A stretch of DNA of 64,000 nucleotides from a virus (IMGVR_UViG_3300017991_000007:1-64000); one strand, 5' to 3'. Positions 45,188 to 53,942 are shown, counted from the first letter of the stretch. Numbers and translations are program-made. The notes: a model not told the origin generated them from the sequence alone.

Positions 45188-46040
45188 GACGTGTAAGACT
45201 TGTAAGCACCGTTTTATAGACTATGGTACGCAAAATTGCTGGCATACACGCCGGGAAATACCTCTTGAGGGAACGTGTGAAAAGTGGGAGTCAAAGATGA
45301 CTGAAACAATAACGATACCGTCTGAGAGTAAAATGTGCGGCTTGTGCAAGCATTTCAATTGGGATGAGTTGTACGATAGGGGCTTGGAAAAGCCTTTTCC
45401 GGCCAACGTCAAATCCTCTTGTCTTGAGAGTGTGGGTACGCTCGTAAAAGCAAATGGTTTGGGAATACCGGGCATAAATAAGTGCGACTTTTTTGAGGCT
45501 GCGGGTACTGCCCCTACTCCGAAAGGTAGAAAAAGACCGGTATCGGGTGGGGATTTTAAGAAAAAGGCTGAGGCTTTTTTAGAGATTCTAAGAGAGTTGA
45601 ATCCGGGTATGCCGGTAGAGGCAATCAAAGACTTGACTGAGTTTTCGCTAAAGGCTGCGGATAGAGGTCATGCTTTGGGGGTGATCATGGATGATGATAA
45701 GACCGGTACTGAGGTCAATTTTAGCGTTCCTAAGAATGCTGGTAGTGTAGAGAGGGATGAATTTAGTCTGAGTTGGGCGGTTACGCCGGGGTATGAGTAC
45801 AACGGCGTAAAAGTAGTTGTGGGGTGGGGAGCGGGAGATTTTACTGAAACCACAACGGTAGCGCACTTGCTCCAAGTTTTAGAGACACACCATGACGATA
45901 CTGCTTTTATTGATATGGAGCATTTCAGGCTTGGTACGCCGGGATGCAAGCTTGTTATAACCAAGGGGGAGCTACTTTCTGCCCTTGAGGAATCCGGGGC
46001 ATTGGCAGCTTACGATAGGGTAAGGGAGAGTGAGGAATGA
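45180..46040 (+). CDS. Cys-rich N-terminal protein
   Basis: A 286-residue protein starting at TTG (GGAG seven bases upstream, overlapping the previous stop). The N-terminal 60 residues hold two Cys groups (CKTCKH...CWH...C and CGLCKHF...C) likely binding zinc. The middle is helical and the C-terminal half beta-rich. The ATG at 45298 is an alternative start. Function unknown. Confidence 0.5.
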   Translation: MDKTCKTCKHRFIDYGTQNCWHTRREIPLEGTCEKWESKMTETITIPSESKMCGLCKHFNWDELYDRGLEKPFPANVKSSCLESVGTLVKANGLGIPGINKCDFFEAAGTAPTPKGRKRPVSGGDFKKKAEAFLEILRELNPGMPVEAIKDLTEFSLKAADRGHALGVIMDDDKTGTEVNFSVPKNAGSVERDEFSLSWAVTPGYEYNGVKVVVGWGAGDFTETTTVAHLLQVLETHHDDTAFIDMEHFRLGTPGCKLVITKGELLSALEESGALAAYDRVRESEE

Positions 46041-46441
46041 AACGGTTGATTCGATATGGATTGCATAATGTGGATACTTGGGGTCCAAAGAGGGTCCGTA
46101 TTCGCTTGAATAAGCTAATGCCTATTGAAACGCATTTTGATGGTGTGAATTGGTTTGCAACGGCTTGCGGCGGGGTCATTAAAGGTGATACGGAAATCTT
46201 TGACGATAAGACTGAGGCACGGGCAATTTGGGATTTGCGGCAAGAGATTGGTGGGCTTGTGGGTAGGGATCATTTTATGTACGCAAGAAATGATTTTACG
46301 GAAAAAGGGATGCGGTCTTTTGAGCGGGAACGGGATGCCCTTATGCCTTTCTTACCTGAGAATAAATGGCCTTTTGCTGCGGTGATTGAGGAAAAGTACG
46401 GATATAAATCTAAAAGACTTGACAACCCGAAAACGGGGTAG
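46037..46441 (+). CDS. Basic alpha/beta protein
   Basis: A 134-residue Arg/Lys-rich protein overlapping the previous gene. Ends with two consecutive TAG codons. The next promoter (46419) lies inside its 3' end. No family recognised. Confidence 0.55.
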   Translation: MKRLIRYGLHNVDTWGPKRVRIRLNKLMPIETHFDGVNWFATACGGVIKGDTEIFDDKTEARAIWDLRQEIGGLVGRDHFMYARNDFTEKGMRSFERERDALMPFLPENKWPFAAVIEEKYGYKSKRLDNPKTG

Positions 46442-46447
46442 TAGAGT
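46419..46447 (+). promoter_or_regulatory. Sigma70-type promoter within a gene end
   Basis: TTGACA (46419-46424), 17-bp spacer, TAGAGT (46442-46447). Drives the DUF433 operon. Confidence 0.68.
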
Positions 46448-46479
46448 AAATCGTTAGTAACAATTAAGGGGTAGAATCC

Positions 46480-46713
46480 TTGTCTTTGATCCAGAAAGAT
46501 ATGAAAGGTGATTTGGGGGGAGTAGCCTGTATTCGTGATACACGCATTGCCGTGTGGGAAGTTGTCAGGCTATGGCGAATGAACCTTTTGGACAAGGATG
46601 TTTTCAAGCAATATCCAGAACTAACAAAAGAGGATTTAGAGGCTGCTTGGCAATACTATCTCAAGCATTCCTCTGAGATTCTAGGGGAAATTCAGAAACG
46701 GAAAGAGGGGTAG
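46480..46713 (+). CDS. DUF433 antitoxin-like protein
   Basis: A 77-residue protein with CIRDTRIAVWEVVRLW...YPELTKEDLEAAWQYYL, matching DUF433, a DNA-binding fold found in VapB-type antitoxins. Start is TTG after GGGGTAG. No toxin partner is evident next to it, so it may be a stand-alone regulator. Ends in TAG, after which the reading frame continues directly into the next gene. Confidence 0.68.
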   Translation: MSLIQKDMKGDLGGVACIRDTRIAVWEVVRLWRMNLLDKDVFKQYPELTKEDLEAAWQYYLKHSSEILGEIQKRKEG

Positions 46714-46716
46714 AAA

Positions 46717-47214
46717 ATGGTTAAGGCAACCAAACCGCCGAGTGTGTCCGATTCAATTTTTGAGGGCAAACAGTACGTCCAAAAAGGGATGAAAAACGGG
46801 GGCGTGAAATGCCCTTGCTGCGGTAAAAAGGCAAAGATTTGGACACGGGGAATCACCTCATCAATGGCAAAATCGCTGATTAACTTGGTGCGCCGTTACC
46901 TGAAAGAGAGAAAGGCGTATCATATCAGTCAGTTTTATGCCAAAACATCCGGCTCTTGGGGTGGTGATTTCGCTCTTATGCGTCATTGGGGATTGATTGA
47001 GGGTGTATATGATCCCAAGACCGGAAAACGCATTCAAGCAATGTGGACACCCACAGACAAGGGGATTGATTTTGTTTTGGGCAAGATCAGGGTAATCCGG
47101 TCTGCGGATACCTACAATGGAAAAATCCTTGCATGGTCTGAGGATAAGGTGGATATCAGGGATGCCCTTGGTAACAAATTCGATTATGATAAGCTGGTAG
47201 CGGGGCTGCTTTAA
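46717..47214 (+). CDS. Zinc-ribbon/winged-helix protein
   Basis: A 165-residue basic protein: CPCC ribbon near residue 32, then a helix-rich winged-helix-like region (ITSSMAKSLINLVRRYL...), a pattern known from uncharacterised phage proteins. In frame with the DUF433 gene across one TAG. Overlaps the next gene by TAATG. Confidence 0.6.
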   Translation: MVKATKPPSVSDSIFEGKQYVQKGMKNGGVKCPCCGKKAKIWTRGITSSMAKSLINLVRRYLKERKAYHISQFYAKTSGSWGGDFALMRHWGLIEGVYDPKTGKRIQAMWTPTDKGIDFVLGKIRVIRSADTYNGKILAWSEDKVDIRDALGNKFDYDKLVAGLL

Positions 47215-47831
47215 TGCAAGTGGCAAAAGAGGTCCAAGTAAAAGCTTACACTCTAGCGGACGGTAATATTGATATGGAGGCTCTTTTTTGGGCTATGTTC
47301 CCGTCCGTTTTTATTCCAGACCGGTCCACTCTTACGGTTTATCTTGAGTCCTTTGGAAAAGTCTTTGATCCTGCGGCGGCAAAAGCAGCCTGTATTAATG
47401 CAGCGGCCTTATTCGATAAGCCCCCAAACATGGCAGGGAGCGGGGAGGAATTCGGTAAGTCTCAGGCTTTGGCAGATATGATCAGAGGTCCGAGCGGGTA
47501 TATGGTTACGGATGCTTTGCAGGATACTTTCAAGACGTGGGCTGAGGGGTTGATTGCGGGTGCTGAAATTCGTATGAGTAATAAGATAACCGACCTCAAA
47601 GCCGTGCTTGATACCAAAGACAATAAAGGCAGACAAGCGATTGAACTCAAGGCGGGCAGTACCCATATTCTCGTACATGCAGACGGATTCTATTTCAACG
47701 GTGAAAAGCGGGATGATCCTTTTGGAGTCTATGACGCTTTTGTAAGTTTTCTTGAGGAATCGGGGCATATTGACCCGGAAAAGGTCTTTGCGGATGCCAC
47801 GAAAACTGAGGATGATGAGGATGAGGAATAG
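47214..47831 (+). CDS. Hypothetical protein
   Basis: A 205-residue Ala/Asp-rich protein with a helical first half and a beta hairpin (HILVHADGFYFNG) near residue 150, ending in an acidic tail. Stop TAG overlaps the GTG of a membrane peptide gene. No family recognised. Confidence 0.55.
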   Translation: MQVAKEVQVKAYTLADGNIDMEALFWAMFPSVFIPDRSTLTVYLESFGKVFDPAAAKAACINAAALFDKPPNMAGSGEEFGKSQALADMIRGPSGYMVTDALQDTFKTWAEGLIAGAEIRMSNKITDLKAVLDTKDNKGRQAIELKAGSTHILVHADGFYFNGEKRDDPFGVYDAFVSFLEESGHIDPEKVFADATKTEDDEDEE

Positions 47832-47920
47832 TGTGGTATGCTTTATCTTTTTTCGCAGGGCTGTCCGTGGGAATATTCATAATGGCGATTGCAAATATGC
47901 TGAGGGATGATGAATGGTAA
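47831..47920 (+). CDS. 29-residue membrane peptide
   Basis: A GTG overlapping the previous TAG opens a 29-codon frame with one transmembrane segment (ALSFFAGLSVGIFIMAIA) and a charged end. It overlaps the start of the two-TM protein, the usual packing for paired small lysis genes. Confidence 0.5.
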   Translation: MWYALSFFAGLSVGIFIMAIANMLRDDEW

Positions 47921-48213
47921 GTCAAGGTAACGGTGAAAGCCGGAAATTGAAAATTGTGCGGACGGGGTTGCTTGCCGTCATGTTGCAGATTGTTGTTGGT
48001 CTTTTCGCAGTTGGGTATTTCCCGGTTGAAAAGGCTGCGGTAGTCGGACAAATACTGGCAGCATCCCTTACCGTAACGGGAATCATTTGTGGGGGCTATG
48101 TTGGAATTCAGGGTTGGGCAGATGGACGTGCTGTTACCGGGCATTATCATGCTCAAGCCAACCCGAATATAGCCGCAACTAATTCAATAGGAGAGGATGA
48201 GCAAGCAGTATGA
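47914..48213 (+). CDS. Two-transmembrane protein, holin candidate
   Basis: A 99-residue protein with two hydrophobic helices (about 15-36 and 42-67) joined by a short charged turn, a basic N-terminus and a polar C-tail. This is class II holin-like topology, but the endolysin is 35 kb away, so it could have another membrane role. Confidence 0.5.
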   Translation: MVSQGNGESRKLKIVRTGLLAVMLQIVVGLFAVGYFPVEKAAVVGQILAASLTVTGIICGGYVGIQGWADGRAVTGHYHAQANPNIAATNSIGEDEQAV

Positions 48214-48518
48214 GCCAAAGAAGTAATAACAAGCACCGACTGAGGCAGGGACAGGTTTGCCGAATACTTAATTTTTCATCCCCACGTCTGAGTGTTCTGC
48301 GGAATGAGGGGCGGCTTAGGGAAACGGGGATAGATAAGCAAGGTCGGTATTGGAGTCCGCAAACTATTATGACTTATGTTGAATTTCAAGAAAGGGCCGG
48401 ACGTTTGGAGGATGCAGCCACGTATCGAAAAATGGTTCAACAGAGATTGCGAGAGGAAATGTACGGATTAGAACATCATGCAGCGGCGGGCAGACCCGCA
48501 AAAGGAGATAGCAAATGA
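48210..48518 (+). CDS. MerR/excisionase-like DNA-binding protein
   Basis: A 102-residue basic protein with a winged HTH at residues about 11-55 (RQGQVCRILNFSSPRLSVLR, then GRYWSPQTIMTY), as in MerR-type excisionases and small phage regulators. Overlaps both neighbours. It may regulate or bend DNA. Confidence 0.6.
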   Translation: MSQRSNNKHRLRQGQVCRILNFSSPRLSVLRNEGRLRETGIDKQGRYWSPQTIMTYVEFQERAGRLEDAATYRKMVQQRLREEMYGLEHHAAAGRPAKGDSK

Positions 48519-49156
48519 TATTGACAGGCAGCGAGATTGAGAAAGAAGTGAAAGCCGGGAAAATCATTATTGACCCGTTTGACCCGGAATGCTTGGGACC
48601 GAATTCCTATGATATCGCTTTGGGACCAAACATTAAACTTTATGAGTTGGCTCCCCCGGATTCACTCATTCGGCAACGTACCATTATGAGTACGGATGGA
48701 AAACCAATACAAGCAGTGGTACCGTCCGTAATTGACCCCTCAGACCCGAATCATCCTATCTTTGATGTTGTCATGCCTGAGAGTGGGTTGATCCTTTGGC
48801 CGGATAAGCTTTACCTTGCACATACGGTAGAGGCGTTTGGCAGTGATCATTTCGTACCCCGAATTACCGGGCGGTCAAGTTTTGGCCGGTACGGTGTAAA
48901 TGTGCATTGCACTGCGGGCTTTGGTGATCTTGGTTATAAGTCTCAGTGGACCTTGGAAATTACGGTCATGCAGCCTATCCTTTTAAGACCGGGTATGCGT
49001 ATCGCACAAGCGTATTTCTATGAGGTCAAAGGAGAGAAAACCAAGCTTTACCGGGGCAAGTATCTGAATGCCAAAGGTGTGATTGAAAGCCGTGCTTATG
49101 AGGAAATCAAGAAACCGGCTCCCCCGCAGCAACCGGGTAGTCAGCAAAAACATTAA
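48515..49156 (+). CDS. dcd: dCTP deaminase
   Basis: A 213-residue enzyme of the dUTPase/dCTP-deaminase superfamily, converting dCTP to dUTP for thymidylate synthesis. Motif GRSSFGRYG (119-127) and VHCTAGFGDLGY...TLEIT with E148 as the likely catalytic Glu. No separate dUTPase is seen in the window, so it could be of the bifunctional type. A Pro/Gln tail follows the fold. ATGA-coupled to the MerR-like gene; the operator/terminator module follows its stop. Confidence 0.85.
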   Translation: MILTGSEIEKEVKAGKIIIDPFDPECLGPNSYDIALGPNIKLYELAPPDSLIRQRTIMSTDGKPIQAVVPSVIDPSDPNHPIFDVVMPESGLILWPDKLYLAHTVEAFGSDHFVPRITGRSSFGRYGVNVHCTAGFGDLGYKSQWTLEITVMQPILLRPGMRIAQAYFYEVKGEKTKLYRGKYLNAKGVIESRAYEEIKKPAPPQQPGSQQKH

Positions 49157-49211
49157 AAAGTGCAAGCGAGTGCATTTTTTACTTGACAAGGCTCTTTTGC
49201 ATTGTTATGGT
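49157..49211 (+). promoter_or_regulatory. Operator/terminator module plus promoter
   Basis: A run, TGCAAGCGAGTGCA (49161-49174, one arm mismatch), T run, TTGACA (49183-49188), 17-bp spacer, TATGGT (49206-49211). The hairpin sits right after the dcd stop. Confidence 0.75.
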
Positions 49212-49254
49212 TAGGCAAGTTGATTGAAACGCAAACTTGCAAAGGGGTATGCAA

Positions 49255-49863
49255 ATGGCGAAAGCTAAGGCAACTAAGAAAAAAGAGGTCACTGAGATTC
49301 CTTTCACTGAGGATATTCAGACTCTTTTTACTGCGACAATGGCTACCGCTGAGGAATTGAAGGGTGGTACGGTTAAACCGAATACTGAGGATGCTCTTTT
49401 CATCCATGCCGGTTACAAGGGCATTGAAAAGGCTGCAAAGGCCGGTATTGATGCAGTACGTCCGATTCTCCAAAAGGCGGCTGAGGATACTGAGGGTGGT
49501 ACTTTTGAGGGTGCCAACGGGAAAGCTACCTATACATGGATTCAGGGTGACGATACCGTGAATTTCACTGAGGCAACTACCGAATTGCTTGAGCAAAAAG
49601 GTGTCTTGGATGATAGCGTGGTTATCCATGCGACTCTCAAACCGGGCGTTGAAGTGGAAAAGATAACCGAAAAAGAGCTTGAGGTTATTCAAAAATACTT
49701 CGATGTAGAGTACACTCTTTCCCATGAAAAAATTGCGGCTCAAGTCACTCTTGAAAAACTCACTCAAGAGGAATTGGACGCAACGGTAGAGCGTGTTCCT
49801 GCAAAGGGTTACGGTAGGCTGAATGTCACACCGGCAAAAGAGGTTAAGAAGTCTTTTTCCTAA
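49255..49863 (+). CDS. Hypothetical protein
   Basis: A 202-residue Lys/Glu/Thr-rich protein with a basic N-terminus (MAKAKATKKKE) and a long helical body. ATG 49255 follows AAAGGGGTATGC. Strong promoter and terminator surround it as a single-gene unit, so expression may be high. No family recognised. Confidence 0.6.
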   Translation: MAKAKATKKKEVTEIPFTEDIQTLFTATMATAEELKGGTVKPNTEDALFIHAGYKGIEKAAKAGIDAVRPILQKAAEDTEGGTFEGANGKATYTWIQGDDTVNFTEATTELLEQKGVLDDSVVIHATLKPGVEVEKITEKELEVIQKYFDVEYTLSHEKIAAQVTLEKLTQEELDATVERVPAKGYGRLNVTPAKEVKKSFS

Positions 49864-49898
49864 GCCTCTAAGACACACCGGATTGATAAACTCTTTAT

Positions 49899-49933
49899 AA
49901 GACGTAAGGGTGTAATGCCCTTGCGTCTTTTTT
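49899..49933 (+). terminator. Rho-independent terminator
   Basis: AAGACG-x-AAGGG pairs with CCCTT-x-CGTCTT and is followed by TTTT. Ends the 49255 transcript. Confidence 0.8.
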
Positions 49934-49952
49934 GCTTTGAGGGATAGGTGCT

Positions 49953-51932
49953 ATGGATAATGTGTTTCGATTGACTGAGGGATTCCTTGATAAGTACAAA
50001 GGCCGTCAACCAAATTGGGGGTACGGCGTTGTGGGGTGGGTGACGTACAAGCGCACCTATGCCCGGTTAAAACCGGACGGCAATTTAGAGGATTGGTGGG
50101 AAACGGTAAAGCGGGTAGTAGAGGGTTGCTACAATGTTCAAAAGCTTCATTGTGAGGCACACCGCTTACCGTGGAATGGTAACAAGGGGCAGCTATCAGC
50201 CCAAAAGATGTATGACTTGATCTTTAATATGAAATTTCTACCGCCGGGTAGAGGGCTTTGGGCAATGGGTACTGAGTATGTTTCGGAGCGTGGCAGTGCG
50301 GCTTTGAATAATTGTGGATTTGTCAGTACCAAGGATATCAAGAGGGACTTTGCCCGTCCTTTCTGTTTTCTTATGGATATGAGTATGCTTGGAGTGGGGG
50401 TGGGAGCGGATACCAAAGGGGCCGGTACTTTCACCTTGACGCAACCGGATTACGATGATGAGCCTTATATCATTCCAGACTCAAGAGAGGGTTGGGTTGA
50501 TTCGCTCAAGGCTATTTTGGATGCGTTTTCCGGGCGTGGTAGGTTGCCCGCCAAATTCGATTACTCCCAAATCAGACCGCAGGGCGCAACTCTCAGGGGG
50601 TTTGGGGGTAAAGCCTCTGGACCCGGACCTTTGAAGCTACTCCATAAAGACGTGATCCGAATGCTGCATAAGCAAGTGTATGAAAAGAATGGAGAGGTAA
50701 CGTCAACTGTTATCGTAGATATTTTCAACATGGCAGGGCGTTGTGTTGTAGCGGGTGGTATTCGTAGGTCCGCTGAAATCATGCTTGGGGATTCTGAGGA
50801 TGCTGATTTTCTGGACTTGAAAAACCCTGCTAAGTGGAAAAAGGAGTTGAATTCGCATAGGTGGGCATCCAATAACTCAGTGTTCGCTGAGGTTGGCATG
50901 GACTATGAGCCTTTTGTGGATCAAATCATGGAAAACGGGGAGCCGGGTTTCGTTTGGTTGGATAATGCCCGGAATTATGGACGGATGATTGATGGATTCA
51001 ATGAGGATGCGGACCCGTTTGTAATGGGATGTAACCCGTGCGGCGAACAGTCGCTTGAATCTTATGAGCTTTGCAATCTGGTAGAGACTTTTCCGGCATT
51101 CCACGAATCTTATGAGGAATTTCAGTTTACACTGAAATATGCGTACCTATACGCAAAGACCGTATCCCTGATTCCCACGCATGATCCCAACGCAAATGCG
51201 ATTATCGGACGTAACCGGCGCATTGGCACGTCCGTATCCGGTATCACTCAGGCAATTCAGAGGTTTGGTTTTCGGAGTTTTATTCAAATGCTTGATAAGG
51301 GCTACCAATATCTGCGGCAACTGGACAATATTTATGCCCGCTGGTTATGTGTGCCAAACTCAATCAAACTAACATCCGTGAAACCATCCGGTACCATTTC
51401 CCTCTTGACGGGTGCGACCCCCGGTATCCATTTCCCCGAATCTGAATACTACATAAGAAACATCCGGTTTGATCCCGGCTCCCCGCTTTTGGAGCGGCTT
51501 GAGGCTGCGGGCTACCCGGTAGAACCATCCATTCAGAAAGATAATACATTAGTAGTGAGCTTTCCCGTCCGGCAAGAGCTTTTCAGCAAATCTAAGTATG
51601 ACGTGACGGTTTGGGAACAATTTGAGCTTGCCAGCCAGATACAGAAGCATTGGAGCGATAATCAGGTATCGGTCACTATCACGGTGCAAGAGGGAGAGGC
51701 GCAAGATGTTCCACGCTGCCTTTCGATGTACGAGAGTAGGCTGAAATCGGTATCAATGCTGCCTTTAGGGGAGCATGGTTATAAGCAAGCCCCGTATATT
51801 CCAATTACCAAGGCTGAGTATGATAAGATGATGAGAAAGTTAAAACCTTTGGACTTCAATGTGTCCGAGAAAGAGTGCCATGACCAAGAAGATAAATTCT
51901 GCGATTCAGAAAGCTGCGAAATCAAAACCTAA
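49953..51932 (+). CDS. nrdJ: Adenosylcobalamin-dependent ribonucleoside-triphosphate reductase (class II)
   Basis: A 659-residue monomeric-type class II reductase that makes deoxynucleotides using coenzyme B12. Active-site segment CNPCGEQSLESYELCNL near residue 358, with the cysteines and Glu of the radical site; GEPGFVWLDNARN earlier; and a C-terminal Cys pair (FCDSESC, near 650) that would relay electrons from thioredoxin. It is slightly shorter than bacterial RTPR. It needs cobalamin from the host. It works in the nucleotide set with dCTP deaminase and the Nudix protein, and opens the head-gene region. Confidence 0.9.
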   Translation: MDNVFRLTEGFLDKYKGRQPNWGYGVVGWVTYKRTYARLKPDGNLEDWWETVKRVVEGCYNVQKLHCEAHRLPWNGNKGQLSAQKMYDLIFNMKFLPPGRGLWAMGTEYVSERGSAALNNCGFVSTKDIKRDFARPFCFLMDMSMLGVGVGADTKGAGTFTLTQPDYDDEPYIIPDSREGWVDSLKAILDAFSGRGRLPAKFDYSQIRPQGATLRGFGGKASGPGPLKLLHKDVIRMLHKQVYEKNGEVTSTVIVDIFNMAGRCVVAGGIRRSAEIMLGDSEDADFLDLKNPAKWKKELNSHRWASNNSVFAEVGMDYEPFVDQIMENGEPGFVWLDNARNYGRMIDGFNEDADPFVMGCNPCGEQSLESYELCNLVETFPAFHESYEEFQFTLKYAYLYAKTVSLIPTHDPNANAIIGRNRRIGTSVSGITQAIQRFGFRSFIQMLDKGYQYLRQLDNIYARWLCVPNSIKLTSVKPSGTISLLTGATPGIHFPESEYYIRNIRFDPGSPLLERLEAAGYPVEPSIQKDNTLVVSFPVRQELFSKSKYDVTVWEQFELASQIQKHWSDNQVSVTITVQEGEAQDVPRCLSMYESRLKSVSMLPLGEHGYKQAPYIPITKAEYDKMMRKLKPLDFNVSEKECHDQEDKFCDSESCEIKT

Positions 51933-52104
51933 GTTCGTACCAAGGGAACGGTTGCGTTCCTGTAGGAAGTGTGGGAGCATATTTCGTAGTGATGACCATT
52001 ATTTGTGTCGTAATTGTCGGGGTAAAGAGGCGAAAAAGCATACCCCGAAAAAGAAGTTTGATAATGAGAGTATGATTGTCCGTCTGCAAGGGGGTCCGAA
52101 ATGA
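51880..52104 (+). CDS. Small zinc-ribbon basic protein
   Basis: A 74-residue Lys-rich protein with CRKCG and CRNC, one zinc ribbon. It starts inside the end of nrdJ and overlaps the portal gene (ATGA), so it links the two. Function unknown. Confidence 0.6.
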   Translation: MTKKINSAIQKAAKSKPKFVPRERLRSCRKCGSIFRSDDHYLCRNCRGKEAKKHTPKKKFDNESMIVRLQGGPK

Positions 52105-53942
52105 GTAAGGGTAAGAAGTCCACAAAGAAAAAAGGTGTGGAAGGGCAGCGTACCAGACCGCCGGTAGAGGAATACATTATGGAGAAAGTAGTTGACTCTC
52201 AAGAGGTCGTAGTCAAGGTCTTTGGCGGCGGCGGTATTGACGGTCATTCTCAAATTGGAAAGATGGAAAGATTTGGAGCAAGGTCTAAGCAGCTTCCCCC
52301 GGATCATTTTGAGCAAGATATCCGAGCCGGAAATGTTATTGCTCCCCTTTATGATCCTGCGGTTTGGGCTTTCCTCTTAGAGCAAAATACAAGGCTAAAT
52401 AAGCTTGTCAACTCAATGGCGTGTAACACCGTTGGTTTGGGTTGGAAAATCGTACCGGTTAAAGAGGATGAGACTTATATTGAACAAAACAAGAAAGAGA
52501 TTGAGGCAGAAAAGGAACTGTTGATCCCCCTTTTCCAGCATCCTAATCCAGAGGTTCCCTTTACCGAGCTTATGAAAATGGTCAAGGTTGATGAGGAAAG
52601 CACGGGGCAGGGTTGGATGGAGGTTATCAGAAATCTCAAGGGTGACAAGGTTGCAAATATGAATCATTTGCCGTCCTACACCATGCGGGTTGCTAAAGGT
52701 GGGGATAGGTTTGTTCAAATGCGTCCCTCTGATACTTCCAAGAAAGTGTATTTCAAGCCTTTCGGAGTAGAGAGGAAATTGGATTCTTTAACCGGAGAGT
52801 GGGAGAAACCGGGTCAACCGATACCGGCTGATAGAGAGGCTAATGAAGTTCTTTACTGGAAAATTTACAACCCACGCTCATCTTTTTATGGTGCGCCAAG
52901 AGTTGTATCCGCAGCACCGGCTGTTGCTGGTACACGCCTTGCCCACAAACGAAACGTGGCATTCTTTGAAAACGATGCGACCCCACGCCTTGCGATTATC
53001 GTAAATGGAGGGCAGCTTTCGGATGAATCAATGAAAATGATTGAGGATTTTGTTGATGCCCGTGGAAAAGGACCGGGTAATGCTGGTAGATTGATGGTTT
53101 TGCAAGCACGGGGAGCCGATTCAATGCTTGCGGATGCGAGTCAACTCAATATTAACCTTATGCCGCTTACCGTGGGAGTCCAAGATGATGCCAGCTTTAG
53201 CCGGTACCTCACTCAGAATAATGAGGAAGTACGAGAGGCATTTGGTATTGGACAAATTTTCATTGGTACCTCAGACGATGTAAACCGAGCGGTTGCTTTG
53301 GCGATGAAACAATTGACTGTAGAGCAAGTTTTTGAGCCTGAATCACGGCGTTATGAGTATCGAATCAATGAAACAATCGTAAAGACTTTCAATGTCAAAC
53401 ACGTCCGGCTCAAATTTATCAGACCCCGGACTACCGATATGCAAGCTGAGTCTCAAGCATACTCTATGCTTGCTGCGGTTGGCGGCGTAACTCCCAATGA
53501 CGTGCGTGATTTCCTTGAGAAACCGAGATTTGAGGGCAAGTGGGCAAATACTCCGCTTTCGGTCCTGCGTTCTGGAATGATGGAAATTCAGGATAACCCG
53601 GATGCTACTATGTGGACTGAGTATGGTGACAAAATTCCTCAGCAAGAGTTGGTTGATGCTCAAGCCGATAAAGTCCGCATGGAGGTTGGTATGGCAGGGG
53701 CGCAAGCTACGACCCCACAAAAGATGCCAACTGAGGGTGCTACGATAACCCCGCCGGGTATTATGGACCGTGATAAGATCAAAGAAGCGGTTAGAGCAAC
53801 CCCGGAAAACCGGGAAGCGGCCAAAGAAGCATTGAAAGAGTTTCCCGCTGAGAGTATCCAAGAATCTATAGATGAAATGCAAGCGATTGCACAAGGTCTT
53901 AGGGATATGGGATTCAATGTGGAAGTCACTTTACCTGAGTAA
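52101..53942 (+). CDS. Phage portal protein
   Basis: A 613-residue portal, the dodecameric ring through which DNA enters the head. The clip/stem region shows portal-type patterns: LLEQNTRLNKLVNSMACNTVG, VLYWKIYNPRSSFYGAPRVV, FFENDATPRLAI and EVREAFGIGQIFIG. The N-terminus is Lys-rich; a C-terminal extension of about 130 residues is acidic and Ala-rich. It overlaps the preceding gene and is followed by a promoter and the protease gene, the usual head order. It contains one palindrome copy (53878). Confidence 0.88.
   Translation: MSKGKKSTKKKGVEGQRTRPPVEEYIMEKVVDSQEVVVKVFGGGGIDGHSQIGKMERFGARSKQLPPDHFEQDIRAGNVIAPLYDPAVWAFLLEQNTRLNKLVNSMACNTVGLGWKIVPVKEDETYIEQNKKEIEAEKELLIPLFQHPNPEVPFTELMKMVKVDEESTGQGWMEVIRNLKGDKVANMNHLPSYTMRVAKGGDRFVQMRPSDTSKKVYFKPFGVERKLDSLTGEWEKPGQPIPADREANEVLYWKIYNPRSSFYGAPRVVSAAPAVAGTRLAHKRNVAFFENDATPRLAIIVNGGQLSDESMKMIEDFVDARGKGPGNAGRLMVLQARGADSMLADASQLNINLMPLTVGVQDDASFSRYLTQNNEEVREAFGIGQIFIGTSDDVNRAVALAMKQLTVEQVFEPESRRYEYRINETIVKTFNVKHVRLKFIRPRTTDMQAESQAYSMLAAVGGVTPNDVRDFLEKPRFEGKWANTPLSVLRSGMMEIQDNPDATMWTEYGDKIPQQELVDAQADKVRMEVGMAGAQATTPQKMPTEGATITPPGIMDRDKIKEAVRATPENREAAKEALKEFPAESIQESIDEMQAIAQGLRDMGFNVEVTLPE
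53878..53891. promoter_or_regulatory. Intragenic copy of the 14-bp palindrome
   Basis: Exact TGCAAGCGATTGCA near the 3' end of the portal gene, 103 bp upstream of the next TTGACA (53994). Confidence 0.5.

Noticed and set aside
49153-49878. Long minus-strand open frame (241 codons)
   Set aside because: It is a shadow of the plus-strand gene 49255-49863 plus flanks, has no ribosome site, and is Phe/Leu/Cys-rich in the way reverse-strand frames of Glu/Lys-rich genes are.
639-53891. Palindrome as the cyanobacterial HIP1 repeat or a restriction site
   Set aside because: HIP1 is GCGATCGC, which is not this sequence. The conserved part here is the TGCAA/TTGCA arms with a variable core and flanking promoter elements.
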